Positions 45,016-53,925 of a DNA stretch of 64,000 nucleotides are shown piece after piece (within the stretch, counting starts at the first letter, position 1; each line of letters begins with the position of its first letter). Position numbers and translations under genes: made by a program. Under the pieces are notes generated by a model. The model did not search any database. It was not told where the DNA came from and saw only the letters and a program-made list of their open reading frames with translations. The stretch lies in the NCBI RefSeq assembly GCF_003259845.1, contig NZ_QLMJ01000004.1, forward strand, positions 310,001-374,000, read 5' to 3'. The DNA comes from Actinoplanes lutulentus (GTDB lineage: Bacteria; Actinomycetota; Actinomycetes; Mycobacteriales; Micromonosporaceae).

Positions 45016-45972
45016 ATGCAGACGCGTTCAGAGATCACTCTCGCCGACGGCGTACGCCTGCACGTGACCGTTTCCGGCCCGGCTGACGCTCCGGTGACCG
45101 TCGTGCTGCTCCACGGCTGGTGCCTGGACCGGCGGATCTGGCATGACCAGGTCGCCGCCCTCGGCGGCATGGGCCGCAAGGCGCCGCGGGTGATCGCGTA
45201 CGACACCCGGGGGCATGGGCGGTCCGGGCACACCGGTCTCGGCGGGGCGACCCTGGCCCAGCTCGGCGACGACCTGGCCGAGGTCCTGCGCCAGTTCGCG
45301 CCGACCGGCCCGGTGGTCCTCGCCGGCCACTCGATGGGCGGCATGACGATCATGGAGTACGCGCACCGCCACCCCGAGGAGTTCACCGCCCGGGTGGCCG
45401 GCCTGCTCCTGGTCTCCACGACCGCCGAGGGACACACGCACACCCGGTACGGCCTGCCGGCCCGGGTGGCCGCCCTGCTGCGCGCCGGCGAGACGTTCGG
45501 CGCCGGCCTGCTCGCCCGCTCCGGCGCCTGGTCACCGCACCGCATGGTGCTGCCCGCCCTGCGCCCGGCGGTCCAGTGGCTGCTCTTCGGCGAGGACTGC
45601 GCGGACGCCGCGCTCAAGGTCGCCCTCGGCGGCATCGGCCGGGCCTCACTGCGCTCGATCGGCGGCTTCCGCGCGTCGGTCGGCGCGCAGCAGCGCCTGG
45701 ACACCCTCGCCACCATCGCCGACGTGCCGGCCACCGTCCTGGTCGGCGACCGGGACCGGCTCACCCCGACCGCTTGCGCCGAGTCGATCGCTCAGGCGCT
45801 GCCCGGCGCCCGGCTGGAGATCCTCGAAGGCGCCGGGCACATGCTGCCGCTGGAGCGGCCGGAGCAGGTCTCGTCGGCGCTGGTAACCATCGTCCGGCGG
45901 GTCGCCCGGTCGGCGAAACGAGAACGACGCGCCGTCCGCGAGACCGTTACCCGCTGCCGCGAGGCCGCTTAA
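45016..45972 (+). CDS. Alpha/beta hydrolase
   Basis: A 318-residue hydrolase. It has an oxyanion strand LLHGWCLDRRIWH, the nucleophile motif GHSMGG near residue 107, the acid Asp in GDRDRLTP and the His in GAGHMLPLE. The lid region is about 140-200. GGAGG lies six bases before the ATG. The substrate is unknown. A basic tail ends the protein. Confidence 0.88.
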   Translation: MQTRSEITLADGVRLHVTVSGPADAPVTVVLLHGWCLDRRIWHDQVAALGGMGRKAPRVIAYDTRGHGRSGHTGLGGATLAQLGDDLAEVLRQFAPTGPVVLAGHSMGGMTIMEYAHRHPEEFTARVAGLLLVSTTAEGHTHTRYGLPARVAALLRAGETFGAGLLARSGAWSPHRMVLPALRPAVQWLLFGEDCADAALKVALGGIGRASLRSIGGFRASVGAQQRLDTLATIADVPATVLVGDRDRLTPTACAESIAQALPGARLEILEGAGHMLPLERPEQVSSALVTIVRRVARSAKRERRAVRETVTRCREAA

Positions 45973-46199
45973 GTCGTTTCCCGTTTCAGCTGAAACGCCT
46001 GTCCGGCGGTGCCCCGGCGGCGATCCTGAGAGATTCGAGGCCCCGGCGGAGGGTAGTGCGGAGCAGTGCGGTTCGACGCGGCCAGCCGGACAGGAGTAAG
46101 TTCGATTGCCCCCTTCGCGCAAGCGCTGGTGGTGCGCAGAGGTTTTTCGCCCCCCGTCGCGCTGAGTGGTGTGGTGGGCATGAGAGGAAGACAGCGGAC

Positions 46200-48320
46200 T
46201 TGAGCGACGCCACCGTCCTGCAACAGGAGATCGCGGTCGAACAGCAGCACGTGGACCGGGTCTACGCCCGGCTCACCGAGCTGCGCCGGGATGCCTCCCG
46301 AGCCGAAAAAGAGGGCTACAGCCTGGCCGGGGTGGGCACCTTCGGCGCCCTGGTCGAGCGTGACGCGATGGTCTTCCACGCGGCTCGCCGCCGGCACGCC
46401 CTGGACACCGAGCACGAGGGCCTGGTCTTCGGCCGGCTCGACCTCAAGACCGAGGCCACCCATTACGTCGGCCGGATGGGAATCCGCGACAACGAATCGA
46501 AACCGCTGGTGGTGGACTGGCGTGCGCCGGCCGCCGCGGCGTTCTACCAGGCCACTCCGGCCGATCCACTCGGCGTGATCCGCCGGCGGATGATCCAGTC
46601 CAGCCGCGAGCGGGTCACCGGGATCGAGGACGACCTGCTCGATCCCGACTCCGCGCCGGACGACATGCGGGTGGTCGGCGACGGCGCCCTGCTGGCCAGC
46701 CTCGCGAAAGCGACCGGCCGGGGCATGCGCGACATCGTCGCCACCATCCAGCGCGAGCAGGACGAGGCGATCCGCTCCCCCGCCGGCGGCGTGACGATCG
46801 TCACCGGCGGCCCGGGCACCGGCAAGACGGCGGTGGCGCTGCACCGCGCGGCGTACCTGCTCTATTCCGACCGCAGCCGGTTCGCCGGCGGCGGCGTCCT
46901 GGTGGTCGGCCCGTCCGGGGTCTTCGTGGAGTACATCGCGACAGTGCTCCCCTCGCTCGGTGAGGAGACCGCGACCCTGCGCTCGCTGGGTTCGCTGGTG
47001 CCCGGTTACGACGCCATCCGGGTCGACTCCGGCGAGGTGGCCTCGATCAAGGGCTCGCTGCGCATGCGGCGGGTGCTGGAACGTGCCTCGCACGACGCGG
47101 TGCCGGGCGGTCCCACCGAGCTGCGCCTGCTCTACCGGGGCACGCTGCTGCGGCTGGACGCCGCAGCGCTCGAAAAGATCCGCCGTGCGGCGCTCCAGCG
47201 CGGCGCCCGGCGCAACGAGGTACGCAGCCACGGCTTCGACCGGATCTTCGACGCGCTCTGGGCACAGTTCCGCGACCACAAGGGCACCGGCCTGCCGGAG
47301 AAAAAGGAGTTCGAGGCCGAGCTGGCCGACCGCACCGAATTCCGGGAGTTCCTCAAGGCCTGGTGGCCGAGGTTCACCCCGATGCGGGTGCTGCTCTGGA
47401 TGGCCGACCGCGAACGCCTCCGTTCGTACGCGAACGGCATCCTCTCCCGCGACGAAATCGCCACCCTCCAGGGCTCGTTCGACGCGCTCGCCACCGAGGG
47501 GCCGACGATCGCCGACGTGGCGCTGCTGGACGAGCTGGACGAGCTGATGGGCCGCCCACGCAAGCCGGCCAAGAAGTCGAAGAACCCGTTCCACGTGCGT
47601 GACGGCGTCCAGGAGGTCAGCACGTTCGCGGACCGCCAGGCGGCCGCCCGCACGCAGCACCTGCAGCGTGAGGACGACTACCGGGACTACGCGCACATCG
47701 TGGTGGACGAGTCCCAGGACGTGTCACCGATGCAATGGCGGATGGTCGGGCGCCGGGGCGCGTACGCATCCTGGACGGTTGTGGGTGACCCGGCACAGAC
47801 CGCATGGTCGGGTGACGCGGATGAGCTGGACCGTGCGCGCGATCGCGCGCTGGGGTCCCGCAAGCGCAACAGTTACTCGCTGACCACCAACTATCGAAAC
47901 TCCTCGGAGATCTTCGCGGTGGCCGCTCAGGTCATCCGCAAGATCATGCCGGACCTGCCGCTGCCGTCGGCGGTGCGCAGCACCGGCGTCGACCCGGCCG
48001 ACCTGGTGACCACTGTCGACGGGCTGCCCGGGGTGGTTCGTGAGCTGACCGAGAAGCAGCTCACCGAGGTGGACGGCACGATCGGCGTGATCATGCCGGT
48101 GCCGCGCCAGGGCGAGGTGGCCGGCTGGGTGGCCGGTCTGCCGGAGCGGGTGCAGGTGGTGACCGCGCTGGAGGCCAAGGGCATGGAGTACGACGCCGTG
48201 GTCCTGGTCGAGCCGGCGCAGATCGCCAGCGACCCGGCCGGGATCCGCACCCTGTACGTGGCGCTGTCACGTGCGACGCAACGGCTGACCACGGTGGGCA
48301 CGAACCCCGGCTGGCTCTAG
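46200..48320 (+). CDS. HelD-like UvrD/Rep family ATPase
   Basis: A 706-residue ATPase. Residues 1-60 are a coiled coil typical of HelD, which enters RNA polymerase channels and releases stalled enzyme. Walker A is GGPGTGKTAVALHR near residue 202, Walker B VVDESQD near 500, and the C-terminal motif VQVVTALEAKGMEYD near 647. In Streptomyces relatives (HelR) help resist rifamycins. The TTG at 46200 is the first start of the family sequence, with GAGGAAG upstream; the frame is open far upstream without homology. Confidence 0.85.
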   Translation: MSDATVLQQEIAVEQQHVDRVYARLTELRRDASRAEKEGYSLAGVGTFGALVERDAMVFHAARRRHALDTEHEGLVFGRLDLKTEATHYVGRMGIRDNESKPLVVDWRAPAAAAFYQATPADPLGVIRRRMIQSSRERVTGIEDDLLDPDSAPDDMRVVGDGALLASLAKATGRGMRDIVATIQREQDEAIRSPAGGVTIVTGGPGTGKTAVALHRAAYLLYSDRSRFAGGGVLVVGPSGVFVEYIATVLPSLGEETATLRSLGSLVPGYDAIRVDSGEVASIKGSLRMRRVLERASHDAVPGGPTELRLLYRGTLLRLDAAALEKIRRAALQRGARRNEVRSHGFDRIFDALWAQFRDHKGTGLPEKKEFEAELADRTEFREFLKAWWPRFTPMRVLLWMADRERLRSYANGILSRDEIATLQGSFDALATEGPTIADVALLDELDELMGRPRKPAKKSKNPFHVRDGVQEVSTFADRQAAARTQHLQREDDYRDYAHIVVDESQDVSPMQWRMVGRRGAYASWTVVGDPAQTAWSGDADELDRARDRALGSRKRNSYSLTTNYRNSSEIFAVAAQVIRKIMPDLPLPSAVRSTGVDPADLVTTVDGLPGVVRELTEKQLTEVDGTIGVIMPVPRQGEVAGWVAGLPERVQVVTALEAKGMEYDAVVLVEPAQIASDPAGIRTLYVALSRATQRLTTVGTNPGWL

Positions 48321-48323
48321 GAA

Positions 48324-49265
48324 TTATGGGATGGGGACGGCGACCGCGTTGTACGTGGTCGTCGGCTCCGCCGGTGTGGTGAATCGCGCGTTCGGCAGGT
48401 AGAACCGCTTGCCGAACTCCGCGATCGTGGTCGGCACGTCGAAGCTCGGGTCACCGGTCCGGGACACCACGGTCCCGGCGGTGCCCTTGCGGTTCAGCTC
48501 GACCTTGGCGATCACGTTGAGCCGGTTCTGCACGGCGTACAGCGTCTTGCCGCGCAGCCAGAGCCCGTCGCCGTTGACCAGCGTCTCGGTGGCGCCGAGG
48601 TCGACCTTCGTGGCCACCCCGGAGTACGAGACCCGGAACAGCGAGCCGGTGTTGGACTGCACGACGATCAGCGCACGGCCGTCGGGCGTGGTGGTGATGC
48701 CGTTGGCGTTGTTGCCCTCGCCCTGGACGAAGTCGCCGGTGATCGGCACCGCGACGGCCTGCGCCGGCAGCTTGCCGTGCCGGCCGAACGGCAGCTTGAA
48801 CAGCACCGCGTTGCGCGAGTCGGTGAACCAGGCCGCGTCATCGGTGACGATCACGTCGTTGATGAAGGCCGTCGTGCCCACCGGCTGAAGCTGATACGAC
48901 TTCAGGACCTCGCCGGTGCGCAGATCGAGAACACGGGCATTTCCCCCCGCGCCACCGGCCACGAAAAGCCGGTTGTCGTCGATCTTGAGGCCGAGTGACG
49001 CGGTTCCGGGACCCTCACTGAAGGTCCGGCCGGCTCCGGTACGCAGATCGACGCGGTAGATGCCACCGTCGACCCGGGAGCCGAAGTAGGCGTACGGCTT
49101 CTTCCCGATGGCAATGCCTTCGGGCTGGAAACCGCTCGGCAGGGTGATTGTGCTGGGTAACGGGCTTGTCAAAGCCCTGGACTGAGCCGCCTGCGCTGGC
49201 GCGGCGGTTACCGTCACCGCGAGGGCGGTGCCGAGAAGAGCGTTCGCAAAGGTACGGCGAAGCAC
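48324..49265 (-). CDS. Secreted SMP-30/NHL-like protein
   Basis: A 313-residue exported protein. A signal peptide (residues 1-27, ending AQA) is followed by beta-propeller-like repeats (IYRVDLRTGAG, NGDGLWLRGKTLYAV, NANGITTTPDGRALIVV). SMP-30-like superfamily proteins bind small ligands or metals; no catalytic site is certain. The GTG at 49265 with AAGGAAG six bases upstream is chosen over earlier in-frame ATGs that would place sequence before the signal peptide. It is three bases from the convergent HelD gene. Confidence 0.75.
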   Translation of the reverse strand: MLRRTFANALLGTALAVTVTAAPAQAAQSRALTSPLPSTITLPSGFQPEGIAIGKKPYAYFGSRVDGGIYRVDLRTGAGRTFSEGPGTASLGLKIDDNRLFVAGGAGGNARVLDLRTGEVLKSYQLQPVGTTAFINDVIVTDDAAWFTDSRNAVLFKLPFGRHGKLPAQAVAVPITGDFVQGEGNNANGITTTPDGRALIVVQSNTGSLFRVSYSGVATKVDLGATETLVNGDGLWLRGKTLYAVQNRLNVIAKVELNRKGTAGTVVSRTGDPSFDVPTTIAEFGKRFYLPNARFTTPAEPTTTYNAVAVPIP

Positions 49266-49332
49266 AAAACTTCCTTTCCGTTGCGGACGGGTCATAGGTG
49301 ATTCCAACCCGCGATGGTCATCCACACAACCG

Positions 49333-49362
49333 ATTGCACATATAGCAATGTCCGCATACATT
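49333..49362 (+). promoter_or_regulatory. Overlapping inverted repeats, candidate operator of the cation efflux gene
   Basis: ATTGC-N7-GCAAT at 49333-49349 overlaps AATGT-N6-ACATT at 49347-49362. Both lie in the AT-rich gap between the secreted protein gene and the cation efflux gene. They look like half-sites for a metal-sensing repressor of the ArsR or CzrA kind; no such regulator is encoded next to them. Confidence 0.45.
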
Positions 49363-49397
49363 GGCGACGGCCCGCTGGACGACGGAAGGTAGAAGAC

Positions 49398-50315
49398 ATG
49401 GGAGCCGGCCACGACCACGGCACCGCCGCCCAGCTCGGAGGGGCCAAGCACCGCAAGCCACTCTGGTGGGCAGCGGGCCTGCTGACCGCCGTCATGATCG
49501 TCGAGGCGGTCGCAGCCGGGTTCACCGGTTCACTGGCTCTTCTCTCCGACGCCGGTCACATGTTCACCGATGTTCTGGCGATCGCCATGACGCTCGCCGC
49601 CATCACCGCTGCCGGCCGGGCCGGCGGCGGCGACTCGCGCCGCACCTTCGGGCTCTACCGCCTCGAAGTGCTCGCCGCGCTCGCCAACGCCGCGCTGCTC
49701 ACCGTGGTCGCCGGCTTCGTGGTGGTCCAGGCCGTGCGCCGGTTCACCGACCCGCCGCACGTCCCGGCCGGGTGGATGCTGCTGGTCGCGGTCGGCGGCC
49801 TGCTCGCCAACCTGGTCGCCTTCGCGCTGCTGCGCTCCGGCGCCAAGGAGAACATCGGGGTACGCGGGGCGTACATCGAGGTGCTCGGCGACCTGCTCGG
49901 CTCGGTCGGCGTCATCGTGGCCGCTCTGGTCATCTGGTTCACCGGCTGGGCGTACGCGGACCCGATCGTCGCCGTGATCGTGGCCCTGATGATCCTGCCG
50001 CGGACGTTCGCGCTGGGCCGCTCGGCGATCCGCATCCTGGTCCAGGCCGCGCCCGAGCACCTGGACATCTCCGCGGTCCGCGACCGGCTGGCCTCGGTCC
50101 CCGGTGTCTGCGACGTCCACGACCTGCACGTCTGGACTCTCACCTCGGGCATGGACGTCGCCTCCGCACATCTTCGCCTCGACCCGGCGGCCGAGCTCGG
50201 CGCGGTGCTCTCGGTGGCCCGCGAGGCCCTGCACGAGGACTTCGCGATCGACCACGCCACCCTGCAGGTGGAACCGGCCGGGGCGAGCCGGCACTGCACG
50301 CCGACTGGCTGGTGA
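49398..50315 (+). CDS. Cation diffusion facilitator (CzcD-like)
   Basis: A 305-residue metal exporter that moves zinc, cobalt or similar ions out using the proton gradient. Six membrane helices are visible from 20 to about 210. HDHG is at the start, the metal-site DAGHM..D pattern is in helix 2 (LLSDAGHMFTD), and helix 5 has EVLGDLLGS. A cytoplasmic C-terminal domain (HDLHVWTL) follows. The ATG at 49398 has GGAAGG eight to ten bases upstream. Confidence 0.92.
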   Translation: MGAGHDHGTAAQLGGAKHRKPLWWAAGLLTAVMIVEAVAAGFTGSLALLSDAGHMFTDVLAIAMTLAAITAAGRAGGGDSRRTFGLYRLEVLAALANAALLTVVAGFVVVQAVRRFTDPPHVPAGWMLLVAVGGLLANLVAFALLRSGAKENIGVRGAYIEVLGDLLGSVGVIVAALVIWFTGWAYADPIVAVIVALMILPRTFALGRSAIRILVQAAPEHLDISAVRDRLASVPGVCDVHDLHVWTLTSGMDVASAHLRLDPAAELGAVLSVAREALHEDFAIDHATLQVEPAGASRHCTPTGW

Positions 50316-50357
50316 CAGGTATGGCGATCATCACACCCGGCGCGCGATGATCGAGCC

Positions 50358-50669
50358 ATGTCGACGCACGTCATCCACCAGCCACGTGTGATCTGGGACG
50401 CCGCGCGGGCCTTCGTCCAGGCCGCGTCCGGGCCGTCCCACCACGAGTTCGCCTCCGCCGCCTACCACCGGCTCGGCCCTGAGATCTTCGAGGCCCTGCT
50501 CGCCACCCACGACTACCTGGTTGCCGAGGCCGCCCGCACCGGGGGCGACAGATCCGCCACCGACCTGGAGGCCGGCAAGTGGCGCATCCGCCTCGAGGAG
50601 CTGCTGCGGGCCCAGCCCGAGCTCACCGATCAGGTCCGCGACCTGACCTCAAAGGGGTTCGAGTCGTAA
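50358..50669 (+). CDS. Hypothetical helical protein
   Basis: A 103-residue soluble protein, mostly helical, with no motif I recognise. It lies between the cation efflux gene and the PfkB kinase gene in the same direction, 42 bases after the former. Coding bias is good. Confidence 0.6.
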   Translation: MSTHVIHQPRVIWDAARAFVQAASGPSHHEFASAAYHRLGPEIFEALLATHDYLVAEAARTGGDRSATDLEAGKWRIRLEELLRAQPELTDQVRDLTSKGFES

Positions 50670-50734
50670 AGCGGGGCACTTGTTCTTTTTGCGATCAGCC
50701 ACGGCGGATGCGCAAAAAGATAACAATGCGAGAC

Positions 50735-51670
50735 ATGAGTGACGGCCGGGTCATGGTCTTCGCACCGGCGCCCCAGCTGACGGTGACCATCGAACAACAC
50801 CACGACGAGCCTGAGTTGCACGTCCACCCGGGGGGCCAGGGCATCTGGCAGACCCGGATGATCACGTCGCTGGGTGCGCACGTGACGCTGTGCGCGGCCG
50901 CCGGGGGCGAGGTCGGCCGCGTGCTCAGTCCCCTGCTCTCCGACCTGCCCGGCGTCACGCTGCGGCTGGTCATGCGCGAGCACGGCAGCGGGTGGTACGT
51001 GCACGATCGCCGCGGCGGCACCCGCCAGGAGATCGCTGAACGGCCCGGGAACCCGCTGTCGAGGCACGAGCTCGACGAGCTCTACAACCTGACGCTCGCC
51101 GAGGGCCTGCGGGCCGGGATCGCAATCCTGAGCGGCCCGGCACACCCCTCGGTGATCAAGCCGGAGGTCTACGGCCGGCTCGCTGCCGACCTGCGGGCCA
51201 ACGGCTGCCGGGTGATCGTCGATCTATGCAGCAACCACCTGGCCGCGGTCCTGGACGCCGGCGTCTCGGTTCTGAAGATCAGCCACGAGGAACTGATCGC
51301 GGACGGGACCGTGCCGGACGGGTCGACGGAGTCCCTCACCAAGGCGCTCGCCCACCTGCACGAGCGAGGCGCTGAGACGGTCCTGATCTCCCGGTCCGAC
51401 GAGGGCGCTCTGGCCCTGATCGACGGCGAGATCTACAGCGTCGCGCTCCCCCGGCTGATCTCGGCCGAGCACCGCGGCGCCGGCGACTCGATGACGGCCG
51501 GTGTCGCGGCCGTTCTCGCGCACGGCGGCCCGATGGAGGAGGCGGTCCGGACCGGCGCCGCCGCCGGTGCGCTCAACGTCACCCGGCACGGCCTCGGCAC
51601 CGGGCACGTCGACGCCGTACGAGTCCTCACCGAACGAGTCGTCCTGACTCCGATCAAGAAGGCATCATGA
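50735..51670 (+). CDS. PfkB-family carbohydrate kinase
   Basis: A 311-residue ribokinase-type sugar kinase. It has AAAGGEVGRVL near the start, GPAHPSV and DLCSNHLAAVL in the middle, and the anion-hole motif GAGDSMTAG near residue 250 with catalytic Asp. The sequence around SHEELIADG resembles 1-phosphofructokinases. No ribosome-binding site decides between ATG 50735 and ATG 50726; the former starts the conserved part. It overlaps surE by ATGA. Confidence 0.82.
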   Translation: MSDGRVMVFAPAPQLTVTIEQHHDEPELHVHPGGQGIWQTRMITSLGAHVTLCAAAGGEVGRVLSPLLSDLPGVTLRLVMREHGSGWYVHDRRGGTRQEIAERPGNPLSRHELDELYNLTLAEGLRAGIAILSGPAHPSVIKPEVYGRLAADLRANGCRVIVDLCSNHLAAVLDAGVSVLKISHEELIADGTVPDGSTESLTKALAHLHERGAETVLISRSDEGALALIDGEIYSVALPRLISAEHRGAGDSMTAGVAAVLAHGGPMEEAVRTGAAAGALNVTRHGLGTGHVDAVRVLTERVVLTPIKKAS

Positions 51671-52533
51671 GTTCGATCTCGGGCAATCAGCCCCCGATGA
51701 GAATCCTGATCACCAACGACGACGGCATCGAGGCGCCCGGCATCCGCTGGCTGGCCCGTGCCGTCGCCCACGAGGGTTACGACGTGGTGGTGGCCGCCCC
51801 GTTGAGCGAATCCAGCGGCAGCAGCGCCGCGATGACCGCGGTGGTGCACGAAGGCAAGATCGTGTCGGAGCCGCGAGAGCTGCACGGCGCGAAACACATC
51901 CCGGCGTACGGAGTGGCGGCCTCGCCCGCGTACATCGTGCTGCTGGCGCTGCGTGAGGCGTTCGGCCCGGTGCCGGACCTGGTGGTCTCCGGGATCAACC
52001 GGGGCGCCAACGCCGGCGCCGCGGTGGTGCACTCCGGCACCGTCGGCGCGACGCTCACCGCCTCGCACGCCGGCCTGCGCGGCCTCGCCGTGTCGCTGGA
52101 CGTGCTCACCCCGGCGGCCGCGTCAGCGTCCAGCGGAGGGGCCGCGATCGCCGCGCTCGACACGATCGACGACGAGTTGCATCACTGGGCCAGTGGCGCC
52201 GCGGTGGCGGTTCGGATCCTCCCGGCGCTGCTGCACACGCCGCCCGGGACGGTTTTCAACCTGAATGTGCCGGACCTGCACCTGGACGGCATCCGCGGGC
52301 TCCGTCAGGCGCACCTGGCCCGTTTCGGTCAGGTGCAGATGAGCATCGCCGAAGCCGGCGAAGGGTTCGTCCGGACGGCCGTGCAGGCCGCCGAGGAGGA
52401 GCTGGAGGCCGGTAGCGACCTGGCAGCCCTCGCTGAGAACTTCGCCGTGGTCACCCCGATCCGGGCCCCGCACGAGGACACCGACATTCGGATCAATGTC
52501 GAAGCGGTCCGGGTGCAGAGCCCGGGGTTCTAA
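51667..52533 (+). CDS. surE: 5'/3'-nucleotidase SurE
   Basis: A 288-residue metal-dependent nucleotidase that releases phosphate from nucleoside monophosphates. The metal site ITNDDGIEAPGI is near residue 16, SGSSAAMT follows, and VSGINRGANAG and VHSGTVGA near residues 110-130 are the family core. The ATG overlaps the kinase stop. The pairing suggests a shared role in nucleotide or sugar-phosphate turnover. Confidence 0.9.
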   Translation: MSSISGNQPPMRILITNDDGIEAPGIRWLARAVAHEGYDVVVAAPLSESSGSSAAMTAVVHEGKIVSEPRELHGAKHIPAYGVAASPAYIVLLALREAFGPVPDLVVSGINRGANAGAAVVHSGTVGATLTASHAGLRGLAVSLDVLTPAAASASSGGAAIAALDTIDDELHHWASGAAVAVRILPALLHTPPGTVFNLNVPDLHLDGIRGLRQAHLARFGQVQMSIAEAGEGFVRTAVQAAEEELEAGSDLAALAENFAVVTPIRAPHEDTDIRINVEAVRVQSPGF

Positions 52534-52552
52534 CAGGTCTGTGTTGGTTTCG

Positions 52553-52903
52553 TCACGCGCCGGCGGTTGTCACCGCGTCCTCGTGCGGCTGGGGATTGCC
52601 GAAGAGGCCGAGCAGACCGGTCACCCACAGCTGTCTGTGCGCGAAACGGCTCGGCTGCGTGACGATGAGTTTGACTCCGCTGACCCCGGCGAGCTGGAAA
52701 GCGGCCACAAGAGCGCTGATCCCCACAGAGTCGATAAAAGTCACCTGTTGCATGTTGAGCTCGATCCGGCCGGGGCTGGCGTCAGAGAGCTGCGCACCCA
52801 CCGCCTCGCGGATCTCGTACGCGTTCTCGACATCGATCTCGCCTCGCGGCGAGATTTCAATGGCCCCGTCGGCCAGCGTCGACGTCGTTATCGACAGCGT
52901 CAC
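52553..52903 (-). CDS. STAS-domain anti-sigma factor antagonist
   Basis: A 116-residue single STAS domain of the SpoIIAA/RsbV type. The phosphorylatable Ser is in FIDSVGISALV near residue 59, and GEIDVENAYEIREAV precedes it. Such proteins bind an anti-sigma factor kinase and free the sigma factor when unphosphorylated. GGAGG eight bases before the GTG at 52903 decides the start. No sigma factor or RsbW gene is next to it. Confidence 0.88.
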   Translation of the reverse strand: MTLSITTSTLADGAIEISPRGEIDVENAYEIREAVGAQLSDASPGRIELNMQQVTFIDSVGISALVAAFQLAGVSGVKLIVTQPSRFAHRQLWVTGLLGLFGNPQPHEDAVTTAGA

Positions 52904-53188
52904 GCCTCTTCCCTCCACCCGCCCGGCTGGTCCAGGCGTTGTTCCTCTGTTCGTGGGTCAGCCAGGCCAGTTGAGAAGACCGGCAGGACTACCCCCGGAA
53001 GGTTCGGTGAATCCGACCGAAAGGTTAGGCCCTGAACCTGTCAGTCGCCTGAGTGGCCCGTGTGAACGAGGTCAACAGTACTGCGGCCCGTCAAATCGTT
53101 TTCGAACCGTGATGCCGTCCATACCGGACGTTTGTCGAGCTCCGTTCCGGGGCATGCTGGCCTTGAAAGGCCATCGCAGGAGGTAGTG

Positions 53189-53623
53189 ATGTCGTGGAGC
53201 AGGAAAAACCGGGCCGAACGGACCGCGGATCAGGCTTGGGAGTACCTCACCTCGGCCATGACGGCGGCCAGTGAGGGCGCCGGCGCAGCGACCGACCTCG
53301 CCGGCAAGGCCGGCAACAAGAGCCGCAAGCTGGCTAAACGTGCCAGCCAGAAGAGCTCGACGCTGGCGAACCAGGCCGGCGGCAGAGTGAGCTCTGTCAC
53401 AGACGAGGCATGGGGCCGGGCGAACGCGGCGGCGAACGCGCTGGCCGGGCGCAAACCGTCCCGTCCGTGGGGCTTGATCGCCGCGATCGGGCTGGTCGGC
53501 CTGGCTGCCGGCTGGGCCGCGGCCAGCACCGCACGGGCCGCACAGGAGCGTCAGGCGGAGAACGAGGAGCTCGAGCTCGCCGAAACCGCCATCGTCGTCA
53601 CCCCTACGTACGACGAGCGCTGA
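53189..53623 (+). CDS. Small membrane protein with Ala/Lys-rich cytoplasmic part
   Basis: A 144-residue protein. Residues 1-90 are helical, rich in Ala, Lys and Ser. A membrane helix is at about 92-112, followed by an acidic tail. AGGAGG eight bases upstream fixes the ATG. It is widespread in form among actinomycetes but I cannot name it. It is divergent from the STAS gene and could be under the same stress control. Confidence 0.65.
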   Translation: MSWSRKNRAERTADQAWEYLTSAMTAASEGAGAATDLAGKAGNKSRKLAKRASQKSSTLANQAGGRVSSVTDEAWGRANAAANALAGRKPSRPWGLIAAIGLVGLAAGWAAASTARAAQERQAENEELELAETAIVVTPTYDER

Positions 53624-53925
53624 GGCTTTCAGGCCGTACCGTATGAGCGGAAGTGCCGGCTGGTCGCCGATCTGGCGGCCGGCCGGAGTGCTTTCGAGCA
53701 CATTCATCGTCGTACCGGAGAGCCTCGATGCGCTCCGGTGGTGAACGCTGAGCGCGCGGACACCCGGGAACCCAGGCTCAAACAGCTCATTGAGGACTCC
53801 GCGGCCGGTCGGAGGCCGCCGTCGCTGACCTCCCGCGCAGTGGCGGTGATCTGTACTCTTGAGCGGCATTCGGCTTCCCTCCGCGGCACCCTCACGGGCC
53901 GCCCGATACAGATAAGGTCCCACTG
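53624..53925 (+). other. Non-coding gap before the protein kinase
   Basis: No gene is supported. A GC-rich partial hairpin lies near 53655-53685 and may terminate the preceding gene. TACAGAT about 12-18 bases before the kinase GTG resembles a -10 box. Confidence 0.4.
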
